Shown: one piece after another, positions 46,901 through 57,390 of the stretch
Layout of the letters: each line of letters starts with the position of its first letter
Numbering within the stretch: the first letter of the stretch is position 1
Origin: Paguma larvata
Lineage: Eukaryota; Chordata; Mammalia; Carnivora; Viverridae
Length of the DNA stretch: 64,000 nucleotides
Assembly: GCA_030068075.1 (NCBI GenBank)
Contig: CM057844.1
Location: forward strand, 744,001-808,000
Reading direction: 5' to 3'
Program-made: the position numbers and the translations under genes
The notes under the pieces: generated by a model
The model's input: only the letters and a program-made list of their open reading frames with translations
The model's database searches: none
What the model was told of the DNA's origin: nothing

Positions 46901-49269
46901 ACATAGGATTTTGTGTGTAAGGTGTTGAGTTATACTTCTTAGCCTTTTGTTTGACAATGCACCTTGGACATTTCTCCAGGTCAGAAGATTTGCCACTAAC
47001 TCACTTTTTTTTATCAGCTAAACAATATTTCATATTATTCCTTTATTAAGATAATATTTTCCTTGAGAATTATCACCAACAACCCAAAACCTGGGGGTTA
47101 GAAAGGACCATTGCCAGCGTGAACTCTTTCTAATCAATGAAAAAATTAGGAAACATAGTAGTCCACTTCTTTACACAATTTGGGAAAAAATACTTGATTT
47201 TATTTTTGTCATTTCTCATTTTCTCAGTGGAAACTGCATATTATCCCCACAGTAATGAGTCCTTTTGAGTTCTGAGTGAACAGGAGGTACAGTTCCTGAA
47301 AGGTCTGGGACTTGAGTGGGTAGTTGGCCCTTTTTAGAGCTCCCTTGCTCAGGGGCACCTAGAAGCATCCTCCTTACTGTGTCTCCTCCTGTCTGCTTTT
47401 CTGCTTCCTGTCCTGTCTCACATTAGGTCTGGTTTCAAAACCGGAGGGCCAAATGGCGGAAGCGGGAGAAGCGCTGGGGTGGCAGCAGCGTGATGGCTGA
47501 GTACGGGCTCTATGGGGCCATGGTGCGACATTGTATCCCGCTGCCGGACTCTGTCCTCAACTCCACCGAGGGTGGCCTGGTTGGTTCCTGTGCACCATGG
47601 CTTCTGGGTAAGAAAGAAGGGCCCTGAAGCCAGCAAGAGGGCCAGAGATACTCGAGGAAGGAGTGGGGTTCCCACGAAGGACAGCCATTTGCAAAGCCAA
47701 GCAATGTAAATTTACTCAGATTTCGGTCCAGAATATCACATCCAATTTTTAATTAGTTCAAAGACTTGAATTGTGATCAGTTGACTTATTTTGCATTGGA
47801 ACTGTGTAGACAGTGTGTAGAAAGTTCACATTAAGACTTGGTTCTAACAGTGGAATGATATACTTGTAATATGTGAAATGCCTTTGAAAATGTTAGAATT
47901 TTCGGAAATCATACAATTTAGAGCTCATGGTAGTAATGAGGGCAGTGCTAAGTAGTGAAACCCGCAGGTATGTAACCAGAGCCAGGAGGTCCGGGTCTGG
48001 GTCCTGGCAGTCTGCCACTAACAACCTGCTTTTCTGTCTCTTAGGCTTTAGGTGATAGAACAGTCCACAGTGGTTAGGTCCAAGTTTTGGGGCTGGGCAT
48101 TTTGGGTGTTTTCCGTTGTTACCAGAGACCAATGGGCAGGGATCACACCTTGGAGAAATGAGTCACAAGATAGCACCTGGGGCAGGGTGGGAGATTAGAG
48201 TTAGGTGTGTGTATGGGAAATTTTAGGTTGGTAGGGAGAGGAGGTTTTTTTTGTTTAGCAAACATTTTTTTAGCCCCTACCCCCAGATACTATGCTGAGA
48301 CTAGAAATACCAAGAGTAAATATGGTCTTGACTTTGCCCTCAAAGACTGAAGAGACAGAATTTGGGGTAGGGAACCAAGCCCACCCCTCTGAACTTCCAC
48401 AAGCAGGTCACTTAGCAGAAAACCATGGGGGAGGGGAAGCGGGGAAAAGAAAAAAGACACAGAGAGAGAGGGAGACAAAACACAAGAGACTCTCAAAGAC
48501 TAAGAATAAATAATCTGAGGAGTGAGGGGGGTGTGCGAGGGGGGAGAGTGGGTGATGGGCACAGAGGAGGGCACTTGTTGGGATGAGCGCTGGGTGTTAT
48601 ATGGAAACCAATTTGACAATAAATTATTTTTTTAAAAAAAGGAAAGTAGGCTCAGTGCTGCCAGACACTCTTACTTCTAGAGAAGCTGGAAGTCTGGTTT
48701 TTGATGTACAATCTTCTAATTTCAAAATGTGGGCAACAATTAAATTTGAAAAGTTACCATTATATACAAATAAAGCACCTTTGCTGGCTGCACCCCACAT
48801 ACAGACATTAGATTTAACCCCTAATGGGGGTAGTTACCTAGGTGGTTCTAGAGGCCCTGGAGACAGGTGCTGATGAGGGCATTTCTGATGGGATTTAGAG
48901 AACCTACACAAGCAAGAAATTTACAGAATTGCTGAATTTGGAGATATCTATTTTTATTTTTTCTCTTCTCCTTTTTTGCAAGGGATGCATAAAAAATCCA
49001 CAGGGATGATAAGGAAACCAGGAAGTGAAGAAAAGCTGGCAGGACTCTGGGACTCAGACCAACTCCAGGAAAGTTCTAGCCCAAGGCAGGCAGGATCCCA
49101 GAGAAGCTCAGATGAAGCCAGCCCTGAGAACAACTTGGAAGATGTGGCCATTGATCTCTCCAGCTCTGCCCGCCAAGAGACCAAGAAAGTACACAAGGGC
49201 GCCAGTGCCCGAGGATGCTCCGACTCCTCAGGGCTGAAAGGGCTCCAGCCAGGGAAGGTGGGAGCCTGA
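43506..49269 (+). CDS. VSX1: VSX1, visual system homeobox 1 (five coding exons)
   Basis: VSX1 is a nuclear paired-like homeodomain factor that represses and activates genes in retinal cone bipolar cells. The coding sequence joins 43506-43929, 45798-45876, 46322-46445, 47427-47607 and 48983-49269 (1095 bases, 364 residues plus TGA); every intron is GT-AG. An eh1/octapeptide-type repressor motif FAIMDLLG is at residues 31-38. A proline/alanine-rich segment follows, and acidic and basic stretches (GKRKKRRHR, 160-168) run into the homeodomain at 164-223. That domain has intact helix 3 (WFQNRR at 211-216, Q50-type at Q213, N51 at N214). The CVC domain specific to CHX10/VSX proteins occupies about 224-277, followed by the variable RV region. 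The length and exon plan match the mammalian family (human 365). I see no stop, frameshift or splice defect. The alternative VSX2 is excluded by the N-terminus and C-terminus, which fit VSX1. Neighbouring genes are not in the window. Confidence 0.97.
45190..45294 (+). repeat. MIR, 5' part, split by a SINE
   Basis: 'gaatcccaacttcatcatgtacc', 'cttgggcaagttacttaatcgctctgcacctcagtttcc' and 'catctgtaaaaatag' is the MIR core. It resumes at 45530 after the inserted felid SINE. Confidence 0.92.
45306..45518 (+). mobile_element. Felid Can-SINE, sense, in VSX1 intron 1
   Basis: 'ggggcgcctgagtggctcagtcggttaag' to an A-rich tail. It is flanked by agaataatatt (45295-45305) and agaataatact (45519-45529), and little diverged. 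Confidence 0.93.
45530..45640 (+). repeat. MIR, 3' part
   Basis: 'agtagctacgttggagttc', 'taactgtgataatgcatgg' and 'agcacagtgactggaatatagtgagtgc' complete the MIR begun at 45190. Confidence 0.88.
45798..45876 (+). CDS. VSX1: VSX1 coding exon 2
   Basis: 79 bases, acceptor ctaacag|at and donor cacag|gtatgt. It encodes D142 to the split R168, including the basic stretch KRKKRRH that begins the homeodomain. Confidence 0.96.
45877..46321 (+). other. VSX1: VSX1 intron 2
   Basis: 445 bases, GT-AG, no repeat recognised. Confidence 0.9.
46322..46445 (+). CDS. VSX1: VSX1 coding exon 3
   Basis: 124 bases, acceptor cctacag|g and donor atacag|gtttct. It encodes the homeodomain N-arm to the start of helix 3 ([15 protein letters not shown] to LPEDRIQ, residues 169-209) and ends in phase 0. 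The donor gtttct is weak, which fits possible intron retention. Confidence 0.97.
46446..47426 (+). other. VSX1: VSX1 intron 3
   Basis: 981 bases, GT-AG. It contains an AT-rich degenerate (tatc/tata) tract at about 46720-46900. If retained, the frame stays open to a stop at 46707-46709. Confidence 0.88.
46720..46905. repeat. degenerate (TATC)n/(TA)n tract
   Basis: Interrupted runs such as tatatatagttatatctatctat and atatctatatctgtaactatatc within intron 3. Confidence 0.7.
47427..47607 (+). CDS. VSX1: VSX1 coding exon 4
   Basis: 181 bases, acceptor acattag|gt and donor cttctgG|gtaaga. It encodes [15 protein letters not shown] (recognition helix, from residue 210) and most of the CVC domain, including H244 and P247. 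Confidence 0.97.
48255..48350 (+). repeat. L2-like fragment
   Basis: 'agcaaacatttttttagcccct', 'agatactatgctgagactag' and 'cttgactttgccctcaaag' match the L2 3' end order. Confidence 0.55.
48420..48638 (+). mobile_element. young L1 3' tail, in VSX1 intron 4
   Basis: 'aacacaagagactctcaaag', 'ggatgagcgctgggtgttat' and 'atggaaaccaatttgacaataaattattt' plus an A-run is the felid L1 3' terminus in sense. It is about 220 bases with no coding part. Confidence 0.85.
48983..49269 (+). CDS. VSX1: VSX1 coding exon 5 (terminal)
   Basis: Acceptor ttttttgcaag|gg; stop TGA at 49267-49269. It encodes the end of the CVC domain ([16 protein letters not shown], from residue 270) and the acidic/serine-rich C-terminal region with [16 protein letters not shown]. 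Confidence 0.96.
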
Positions 49270-50040
49270 TGAGGCCTACAGGCCCTACCCTCAAAGGCTG
49301 GCAATGTGCTCATGCCTTATGGCATTTTCCACAAGATAACAGTTGTCTAAGGCAAGTACTCTCAGCTGGATTTTCTTCTTCCAGTATCAGGATAAAATAC
49401 AATGCCACTTGCTTTAAGAAGACAAATGGATGACTTAGAGAAAAACCCATTTCATTCTAGAATGGAAACCATTCCTTAAAGGCAGTTAATTTCATGTAAA
49501 ATTTTACTTTTCTTTTGTAGAACTTGAGGAGGGAGGATTTAAAGTTCAAAAAGTGTATTTACTGCTGGGCCTCATTTGAGATTTGTGTAAATTAATAGGT
49601 GGTCTGATGTCCTCACTCTAAATTTGAAAGTATAAATTTTTATGTAATATCCTGAGAGTCAGATATCTTTACAAATAGTGAAGACCCCATACAGACATAT
49701 GAATGAATTATAATATCTTTACCTTAAACTTGGCTTCAGAGATTTCAATTTTCTCATTAGGCAATACTTTTGTATTATCCTGAGTGTCATTTGATAGGCT
49801 GTGCATATCAGAACTCATAAATAAGAAAGAAAGCCATACTTTCCCTTCCCTTTTGAAATAGCATGGGATCATGTTTAATATCTATAAACAGTATTTTAAG
49901 GTCAGACAAAGCTTCTTGGTATTTTAAAATTTATGTTTGAAAGCACTTTAGCAACTTGGATTTCATGAATGTTTTGTTTCCTGTATTTCCTTTGTCACTT
50001 ATTTATTATTTAAGAATAAAAATTGTGTGGTGTGTTTGCT
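49270..50040 (+). other. VSX1: VSX1 3' UTR (predicted)
   Basis: It follows the TGA at 49267. The first canonical AATAAA downstream that I see is at 50015-50020, followed by a GT-rich stretch (tgtgtggtgtgtttgcttctc) that suits a cleavage site at about 50035. That gives a 3' UTR of about 770 bases. Confidence 0.6.
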
Positions 50041-50050
50041 TCTCAGGGCA
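50015..50050 (+). terminator. VSX1: VSX1 polyadenylation signal
   Basis: AATAAA at 50015-50020 with a GU-rich element immediately after (gtgtggtgtgtttg). No better signal is seen between the stop codon and here. Confidence 0.6.
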
Positions 50051-50830
50051 TTATTTCTGTTAGACATATGTACATCTTCATTGTCACTGATCCCCTAACG
50101 AAGTTCTCCCACCTCCTGTCCTCATTCTTATCGGACCTTTTCAATCTCAGGACATCTATAGTATTTCATTCTTCAGGTTGCAGCCTGTGTCATGTGTAGC
50201 TTTGTAAACTCCCATAGGGTGGTGGCTGGGTCTAATTCACCTTTTAGAGTTCCAGTTCAGAGAGAGCTTAGATTTGAGGGGGAAATATGCAAAGCTTCAT
50301 GAAGATGGCAGAGAGAGAAAGGAAGATGGGGAGCTTGAGAGGCTTCCTCTGGAAATCAGTGCAGTCTGGCCGTGCCTGCTTCTCCCATCTCTCCAGATGA
50401 GAACACAAAGGATCGCTTCCTTTGACCTATCTTTGTCAGCTTTGTTAATTCCATACTTTGTGCTATTAAACATCACCTATCCTTACTGTAGAAGCAGAAA
50501 ACCATGAGCACTACCTTCTTTTATTCATTCTGGCTCATAGAGATTGTTGCCGAATCCTGACACTGCTAAAGAAACAACTGGTTTTACATAAAAAATATAC
50601 AAATAGTGGACAAATTTCTATGCAATATTATAAAGGAAAAAAATACAGGAAGGGGCAAAAGAGAAAGGGACCAGAACCTGTAATGTAGACATTTTCAAAT
50701 ACATAAGAAAATACTATTCATGACTGGCAAGTATACTGATTTGTTTTAAAACTCTCCCACAAATGGGCACATTTTCTGGAAAAATACATATTACTAACAT
50801 TAACTCTAGAATAAGCATGGGATTTGTGAA
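50051..50830. other. intergenic, no gene recognised
   Basis: Unique sequence; no exon or repeat recognised. Confidence 0.4.
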
Positions 50831-50837
50831 ACCACTA

Positions 50838-51250
50838 ACCAAGAGAGTCAATTGTACTACAAAATGGCTCTGGATCTAGATGGGGTTATATGTGAATTCT
50901 TGACATTTTTGAAGGAAGAGATCATTTTCATGATATATAAGTTGCTGCTGAGCATAGAAAGAGGTGAAAGGGTTTCTAACCCTAACATAATGCAGATTCC
51001 AAGACCCAACAAAGATACTATAGCCACTCTCTTCAAAACTCTCAAGTTAGCACCACTAATGGGAATGTGAAATTCTAAATAAAATGCCAGTGTCTGGAAT
51101 TTAAAAGTATGCTGAAAGCAATCTTGGACGACAGAAGGCTTACCCCAGGAATGCAAAAGGAATTTAATATTGTGAAAGAAAATTATTTAAACATTTTATT
51201 AACAAGTCAGACAAACAAAAAGATATCTTAACAGATTCATTTGACAAATA
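50838..51250 (+). mobile_element. ancient L1 ORF2 fragment, sense
   Basis: Translation around 50852-51070 keeps the outline of the L1 RT region (LDLDGVICEFLTFLKEE where L1 has a [19 protein letters not shown] stretch, then IPRPNKDT where L1 has IPKPDKDT). It is heavily mutated, so an old copy. Confidence 0.7.
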
Positions 51251-51335
51251 CCTATTTCTTTAAAAAAACTTAAAAGTAGGAATAGAAGGGATGCTTATTT
51301 CAAAAACAGCATCTTAATATTTCATAATGCATGTG

Positions 51336-51355
51336 TGTATATATATATATATATA
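51336..51355. repeat. (TA)n tract
   Basis: gtgtgtatatatatatatatataag. Confidence 0.9.
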
Positions 51356-51357
51356 AG

Positions 51358-51580
51358 CACAGTCTTTGAGGTGGCTCTGTTACCTTTTCACTTTGTAACT
51401 GTGGGTGCATTACATAACCTTTTTGATATCTTACTTTTTTCAATCATAAAATGGGGATAATAATAGAACACTCATTTTCCTGGAAGATTAGATGAGAGGA
51501 CATGAGTATTGTACTTAGTTTGGTTTCTGGCATGGCGGAGGAAAAGGAAAATAAATATTAGCTATCATTATGACTATTAG
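51358..51580 (+). repeat. MIR element
   Basis: 'aactgtgggtgcattacataacc', 'tcaatcataaaatggggataataatagaacactc' and 'gtttctggcatgg' are MIR landmarks. Confidence 0.78.
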
Positions 51581-51876
51581 TGACATTCCTATTAATATCA
51601 AGACTCAAATGAAAATAGTTACCACCATTATTTAACATGGGATTGACTAAGTACAGGATGGAATAGTAACCTGTTGGAATGCTTTGTGTAAATAACATTT
51701 AGAAAGAGCTCCAGGAACAAAGTAGGACAGACTTTTGGTCTTGTTTCATATTTTCTAAGTTTTGTAAAATTGGCATGTAAAAATAAAATAAATTTCTTGT
51801 TAATATTAATATTATTAAAATAGTAATACCTCTTTTTCAATTTAGGGCTAAGTTCATACTGGACAAGAATTCTTTT

Positions 51877-52110
51877 AGGGACACCTGAGTGGCTTAGTTG
51901 GTTAACCATCTGTCTCTTGATTTTGGCTCAGGTGATGATCCCAGGGTCTTGGGATGGAGCCCTGTGATAGGCCCTCTCCCCCCTCCCCCCTCCCCCTTCC
52001 AGGGGCTTGGGTGTGGAGCCTCTTTGAGATTCTCTCTCCCTGTGCCCCTCCCTCTGTCCCTCACCCCCCTTCTCGTGCTCTCTGTCTCTTATACTAAAAA
52101 AGAAAAACGA
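51877..52110 (+). mobile_element. older Can-SINE, sense
   Basis: 'gggacacctgagtggcttagttgg', then 'tgatcccagggtcttgggatggagccc' and an expanded C-rich stretch. The body is of the caniform-shared older type rather than the felid type, with a decayed tail 'ctaaaaaagaaaaacg'. Confidence 0.85.
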
Positions 52111-52655
52111 ATCTCTTTAAAAACACAGTGTGAAAACTTTTTTGATGAGAAGTCTGTACTTTGCCCCTGTGTCCTGTCTGGGTCTTGAAAGTGCCAATCT
52201 GATAATGAGGAAACAAGCAGGCATTTTATACAAGCCTTTTAAAATCCTTACTAAAATCATGCAGCAGGTCAAATTGAAATCTGACCACAGACTGACAGCA
52301 GGACTGAATCATTTCCAGCTTTCAAAATTGTTTGCTGGCCGAAATGCGGCTGTAAAAGCCCCAAAGCAGATTTTTAAAAATTACAATTTTAGCAAGGCCA
52401 ATTTGGAAAGATTCCTAGTATGTCACACTCCCAGCTGGCCTAGAGTATCAGGAGGCAGCATATCAGTGCATGAGAAGCATTCATGATTTCAGGAGATATT
52501 TTCAGAAATTACAGAAGAACAAGATAGAGAAATAAATATTGTTTCCTTTGCTTTAGCAGTATAAATACAATAAACTATCCACACACTATATATATACATA
52601 CTACATTTCTGAGCCATTTGAGAGGAAGTTGCATACAAAATCTGCCCCTTTATTT
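52111..52655. other. intergenic, no gene recognised
   Basis: It contains a 118-codon open frame (52130-52486) with no recognisable domain, promoter or splice context. I treat it as chance. Confidence 0.35.
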
Positions 52656-53050
52656 TCTTTTTTCTGGCTTTATTGAGGTATTATTGACATAGATCATTTT
52701 GTAAATGTAAGATGTACAATCTAATGGTTTGATACATATATATGTTAGTTAACACACCTTTCACCTCAGAGAATTACCATGTGTTGTTGTTATGGTGAGA
52801 ATATTAAAATGCTATTCTCATAGCTACTTTCAAGCATGCAATCCAGTACTGATAAATATAGTCGCCATGCTGTACCTTAGATCTCTAAAACTTAATCATC
52901 CTGTAACTGAAAATTTGTACCTTCTGACCAATATCTACCTGTTTCTTCCATTCCTCTGCCCTGGCAATCACTACTCTACTCTGTTTCTATGAGTTTGGTG
53001 TTTTCAGATTCCACATATAAGTGAGATCATATAGTGTTTGTCTTTTTCCG

Positions 53051-53466
53051 TGTTGGCTTGCAAGCCCCTTGGGAGCTTCCTAGGTGAAATCTGAAGTCTG
53101 CAATTGTATGCAGAAGACAGAAAGACACAAAGAGACAGTCACTCCAGGTTGGTAGGTGGGCATTCCAACACGCCAAGGGAACTTAGGTACGAGGCTTGTC
53201 TTGGGTGGCAGCAAGACAAATAGATTTCTGCACCCACCTGCCAGATCTTAAAAGTTTTTACAGAGGCCTTAACTGGGTTCAGTCATACATACTGTGCAGA
53301 CGGTCTCAGTACAACATTCACTTTCTAAAGGTTGTGTCCTTGGGGAAGCCTCTGGAAGTCGGGAGAGGCAAGTGGAATATACATTCTAAGAACGAGAGGC
53401 GAGGAGTCTCTGACTGCTGGGGTCCTGTTCACACATGAACCAGCATTCAAGTCGCATCCCCCAACA
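53051..53466. mobile_element. LTR-like insertion with TGTTGG...CCAACA ends
   Basis: 416 bases of non-L1 sequence interrupt the antisense L1 exactly where it reads 'gtttgtctttttccg' and then resumes 'ctaacttatttcacttagc'. The termini are inverted (tgttgg / ccaaca), as in LTRs. I see no clear TATA, AATAAA or flanking duplication, so orientation and family are undetermined. Confidence 0.6.
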
Positions 53467-53611
53467 ATCTAACTTATTTCACTTAGCATAACACCCCCCC
53501 TCCCACCAGGTCCATCCATGTTGTTGCAAAAGAAAGGATTTCCTTCTTTTTTGTGGCTGAATAATAATGTTATATATAATGTATATTATATAATATGTAT
53601 ACAACTTTCTT

Positions 53612-53821
53612 AAAAAATTTTAAATGTTTTTATTGTATTTTTGAGACAGGGAAACAGAGCATGAGCAGGGGAGGGGCAAAGAGAGGGAAATACAGAATCT
53701 GAAGCAGGCTCCAAGCTCTGAGCTGTCAGCATAGAGTCCGACATGGGTTCAAACTCATGAACTGCTAGATCATGACCTGAGCCAAAGTCGGCGCTTAAGT
53801 TACTGAGCCACCCAGATGTCC
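53612..53821 (-). mobile_element. Can-SINE, antisense
   Basis: Tail at left, 'gagccacccagatgtccc' at right. Moderately diverged. Confidence 0.88.
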
Positions 53822-54013
53822 CATATATCCCTTTCTTTATCTGTTCACCTGTCAGTGGACACTTAGGTTGTTTTCATGTCTCAGCTATTATAAATAATAC
53901 TGCTATGAACATGGGGGTGAAGATATCTCTTTAAGATACTGATTTCATCTTCTTTAGATCTATCCCCAGAAGTGGGACTGCTGGATCATACTGTAGTTTT
54001 ATTTTTAATTTTT

Positions 54014-54229
54014 TTTTAAACTTTTTTTTAACGTTTATTTATTTTTGAGACATAGAGACAGAGCGTGAGCAGGAGAAAGGCAGAGAGAGACGGAGACACA
54101 GAATCCGAAGCAGGCTCCAGGCTCTGAGCTGTCAGCACAGAGCCCGACGGGGGCTCGAACACACAGACCGCAAGATCATGACCTGAGCCGAAGTCGGACG
54201 CTTAACCGACTGAGCCACTCAGGCGCCCC
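54014..54229 (-). mobile_element. Felid Can-SINE, antisense
   Basis: Complete and young-looking. It is bounded by ttatttttaattttt at 53999-54013 and 54230-54244. Confidence 0.92.
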
Positions 54230-54289
54230 TTATTTTTAATTTTTAAAACCAACTTCTATACTCTTTTCCATTGTGACTGTACCTGCTTC

Positions 54290-54970
54290 TTTATCTCTTA
54301 ATACTGTGTGTATTTCCTAAGAATGAGGACAGTCTTTTATATAACCTGATTAGTTATAAACTTCAGAAAATCTGCATCAATATTTTGAATATGAATACAA
54401 TATTCTAAACTTGAACAGAATATAGTATTTCTAAATCTGAATCCTACATTTTTATCTAATATAACACAGTATCAATTAGATACATTATCTAATACTGAAT
54501 TAAATACAGTATTCTAATCTGAACATGACATTTTATTTGATACAACACTGTATGATTATAATATTCTAAATCCGAAAAAAATAACACAGATTTCTAAATG
54601 TGGATGCAAGCCTCTTATCTAACCCCACAGTCACTTTTCAATTTTGCCAATTGGTTCAATAATGCCCTTTACAGCAGTTTCCTTTTTCCATACAGAATCC
54701 AGTCTAGAATCATGTATTACATTTAGTTGTCATGTCCCTTCAATCTGGAACATTCCTCAGCCTTTCTTTTTTCTTTGTCTTTCTTGACATTGATATTTTT
54801 GAAGCATATGGATCAATTATTTTATAAGATGCTTCTTCAGTTTGGGTGTGTTTAATGTGTCTTCATGAGTAGATTTCAGGTTTTGGTGGGACTATCCCTG
54901 ATGTTAGCAGCTGACAGGATTAGAAGGGTCGCTGAGTAGAAAGGTTGCAGATGGGAGACAGGAGGCTCCT
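54290..54970. repeat. old L1 3'-UTR-like sequence with an internal degenerate repeat
   Basis: 'aatactgtgtgtatttcctaagaatgaggac' and 'tagttgtcatgtcccttcaatctggaacattcctcagcc' are words I associate with older L1 3' UTRs. Between them a diverged unit beginning tattctaaa(t)ctgaa recurs at about 54401, 54425, 54510, 54562 and 54589. Confidence 0.5.
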
Positions 54971-55042
54971 GTTACTTGCTGTACACTCACTTGCATTATT
55001 TGAGGTTTTAATGAGGACATATAATTACTTTATAACAATTTT

Positions 55043-55152
55043 TTAAAGATTGTGTTTTTAAGTAATCTCTACACCCAGCATGGGGCTTGAACTCACAACA
55101 CTGAGATCAAGAGCTGCACACCCTACTGACTGAGCCAGCCAGGTGCCCCAAC
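55043..55152 (-). mobile_element. older Can-SINE, short form, antisense
   Basis: 'agtaatctctacacccagcatggggcttgaactcacaac' to 'gactgagccagccaggtgcccca' is the tRNA-Lys-like head and part of the body only. Confidence 0.85.
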
Positions 55153-56185
55153 GATTTTTTCAAACTAAGGGAAACTTATGTTGGAAGACACATATTTTGG
55201 AGGTAGGCAGGCATGCTAATTGTTTTTCAAATCCTTTGAGGAGGTCAAAGATACCTAAGGAAGGCGATGCATGATCCAAGGAAGAATCTTTTCTGTCGAA
55301 GAGAATAAATCACTTTCCATCTACTCAGGCATTTCACAACTCTTGTAGGTAATATCCTAGGATTTCAAATCATAAGTGCTTTGAAGGTTGAGAGACCTAG
55401 ACTTTCTGCTCTGCATTCCATATTGTTGAGCTCATGCTGGGCATATAATGACTACTCATGAACTCTGGGCCACTGGTTTGGATATTGCTTTTGAGATTCT
55501 TTGGCCTCAATTTGGATGCTGAGAAAGGGCTGTGAAGATTTTCAGCATTCTGGGAATGGGACTAAGGGGTTGTAATGGGTGTAGAGATTTCCCTAGCAGC
55601 TCTAAGATCTGCCTCTCCAAGAATTGTTGTGAAATACTCTCCCAATTTTAACTTTAGTTCATCTAGGCCCCTATTCATAGGATTTTATCAGATAGCACAC
55701 GAGCTGCTTCAAACTCTGTTTTGGTGCATGATCACCTTTAGCTACACCCTCTACTGCTGCTGAATTTTTCTCCTCTGGGAAATTTCTCAAGAAGCTTTGT
55801 TCTGCCCAATTAAACATGCCAATTTCCCTTTGTCATCACTTATGATCCCCTTTTCAGACTCCCCACTTGCAGGCCTCCCAGATATGCAAAGTTTCAACAA
55901 CACTAGAACAAGGGCATTGATTTTCTGGGTGGTTGTATTCTTTCCCACATCTAGTACCTGGCTGATGTGGTCAGACCATATTCATGATATCTAGGTCCAA
56001 CATACAGATGTAGGAATCCGCTTTTTCAGAAACACCTCTCCATATTAAAGGGCTTTGTCCATCCTCTCAGGTACTTCTACAGCACTCAGGATGGAACTAT
56101 AGATACCCATGACATGATTCTCACTTTTTCGGATACCCCCTTTCCTTAAAAGTTCACACAAGGCTGGTTCTTTTCTCTCTTCTAT
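55153..56185. other. intergenic, no gene recognised
   Basis: Unique-looking; no supported exon or named repeat. Confidence 0.4.
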
Positions 56186-56187
56186 GA

Positions 56188-56247
<60 letters not shown>

Positions 56248-56375
56248 GAAGAAGAGAGGAAGAGGTAAAGAAGGAATGAAGGAGGTAGTGAAATAAGAAA
56301 GGAAGAAAAAGAGGGAGGGAAGGAGGGAGGAAGGAAGGCAGGCAGGCAGGCAGGCAGGCAAGCAAGCAGGAAGGC
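56186..56375. repeat. compound tetranucleotide microsatellite
   Basis: (GAAA)n of about 15 units at 56186-56246, then an irregular GA-rich stretch, then (GGAA)n and (GGCA)n units ending near 56375. The open frames across it on the minus strand are pure repeat translation. Confidence 0.95.
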
Positions 56376-57294
56376 AAAACAATCCAAACCAACCCGAAAC
56401 CTACATAAGCATCACAAGTTTACACACTGGTGCCACCTGTTGGCAAGCACATTGATATGCTTTTGCCTTGCTTATAGCTTAATATCCATCTAAATTCACA
56501 GCTTGAACATTTTTATGTGAAGGACTTTCTATGTTTTTCTACCTTCATCTTTCTAACTTGCCCTCTAAATCACCAGCTGTGGCAGTCTCCACTTTGACTG
56601 CGGATCTTTGAAATGTCTCTGTACACATAATTGTCTCATTAGCCACCTTGCTGATTCAGCCTCACATTACCATTTTAGGACTTCTTTTTCCCTCCCTTCC
56701 ACCCAAGACCACTCTTTTCTCTTTCTCTATTCAACACACTATCAGTTTTGTACAATGACTGAAGTTGCATTAAAGCCTGAGCAAAGGGACTGGGGATGCA
56801 GCTGAGCGTGGGAGGTGGAGGAGATTCTGGGATCTCTTTAAATGTCATGTGTAGGGAGATTGTGGCAGGATTGGAATTCCATAAAAATAACAAGTGTAAG
56901 CCCAATATTGCAAGGAAGTATGTGTTCATGTGTGTGGGTGGGTAGGGGACAAAAATCCATTTCTTTTACCAAGTAATACAATGAAAAGTCCTTCAAGAAA
57001 TTTCTGATTGAGATGCTCTGCACCCCACATGACATCTTCTTGAACATCTCTTATTTTGGCTGCATCCACTGGCTTTGCAAGTCTGGGTGCTGCATTGAAT
57101 GTCTCATGCTTTCTGCATGAGATTCTGGGACATTGAGGCATGGATCCTCCTGGGAGTCCATGTGGTACTTCCACCTGTGAGCCTTGAAAGTGCAGAGTCA
57201 CAACTCATGACCAGTGGGGAGTGGAATCCTTGTGGATGAATGCTCTCCTTTCCACCTCTGTGATAGGCAATTCTACCCTGTGTTTTACAAACTT
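56376..57294. other. intergenic, no gene recognised
   Basis: Unique-looking sequence; no exon supported. Confidence 0.4.
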
Positions 57295-57307
57295 GAAAGT
57301 CTTGGTG

Positions 57308-57377
57308 ACTTGTTGGGATGGGCACTGGGTGTTATATGGAAACCAATTTGAAAATAAATTATTTAAGGAAAAAAAAA
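57308..57377 (+). mobile_element. 70-base L1 3' tail with target duplication
   Basis: Only the last bases of a young L1 ('gggcactgggtgttatatgg', 'aataaattattt', A-run) were inserted. A 13-base duplication gaaagtcttggtg flanks it at 57295-57307 and 57378-57390. Confidence 0.93.
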
Positions 57378-57390
57378 GAAAGTCTTGGTG

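Larger units (their letters stand above)
47608..48982 (+). other. VSX1: VSX1 intron 4
   Basis: 1375 bases, GT-AG. It contains an L2-like scrap at 48255-48350 and a young L1 tail at about 48420-48638. Confidence 0.9.
52660..54300 (-). mobile_element. old L1 3' end, antisense, with three insertions
   Basis: Antisense 3' UTR ('tttattgaggtattattgacatag') followed by reversed ORF2 C-terminus ('ttcacttagcataaca', 'gaacatgggggtgaagatatctc', 'gtgggactgctggatcata'). It is interrupted by an LTR-like element at 53051 and SINEs at 53612 and 54014. Confidence 0.8.

Noticed and set aside
52130..52486. 118-codon plus-strand frame
   Set aside because: No domain, promoter or splice context; partly overlaps a region just after a SINE.
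56186..56375. Regular short repeats considered as a CRISPR-like array
   Set aside because: Uniform tetranucleotides without spacers, in a mammalian genome.
56045..56392. Minus-strand 115-codon Leu/Phe/Ser-rich frame
   Set aside because: Direct translation of the GAAA/GGCA microsatellite.
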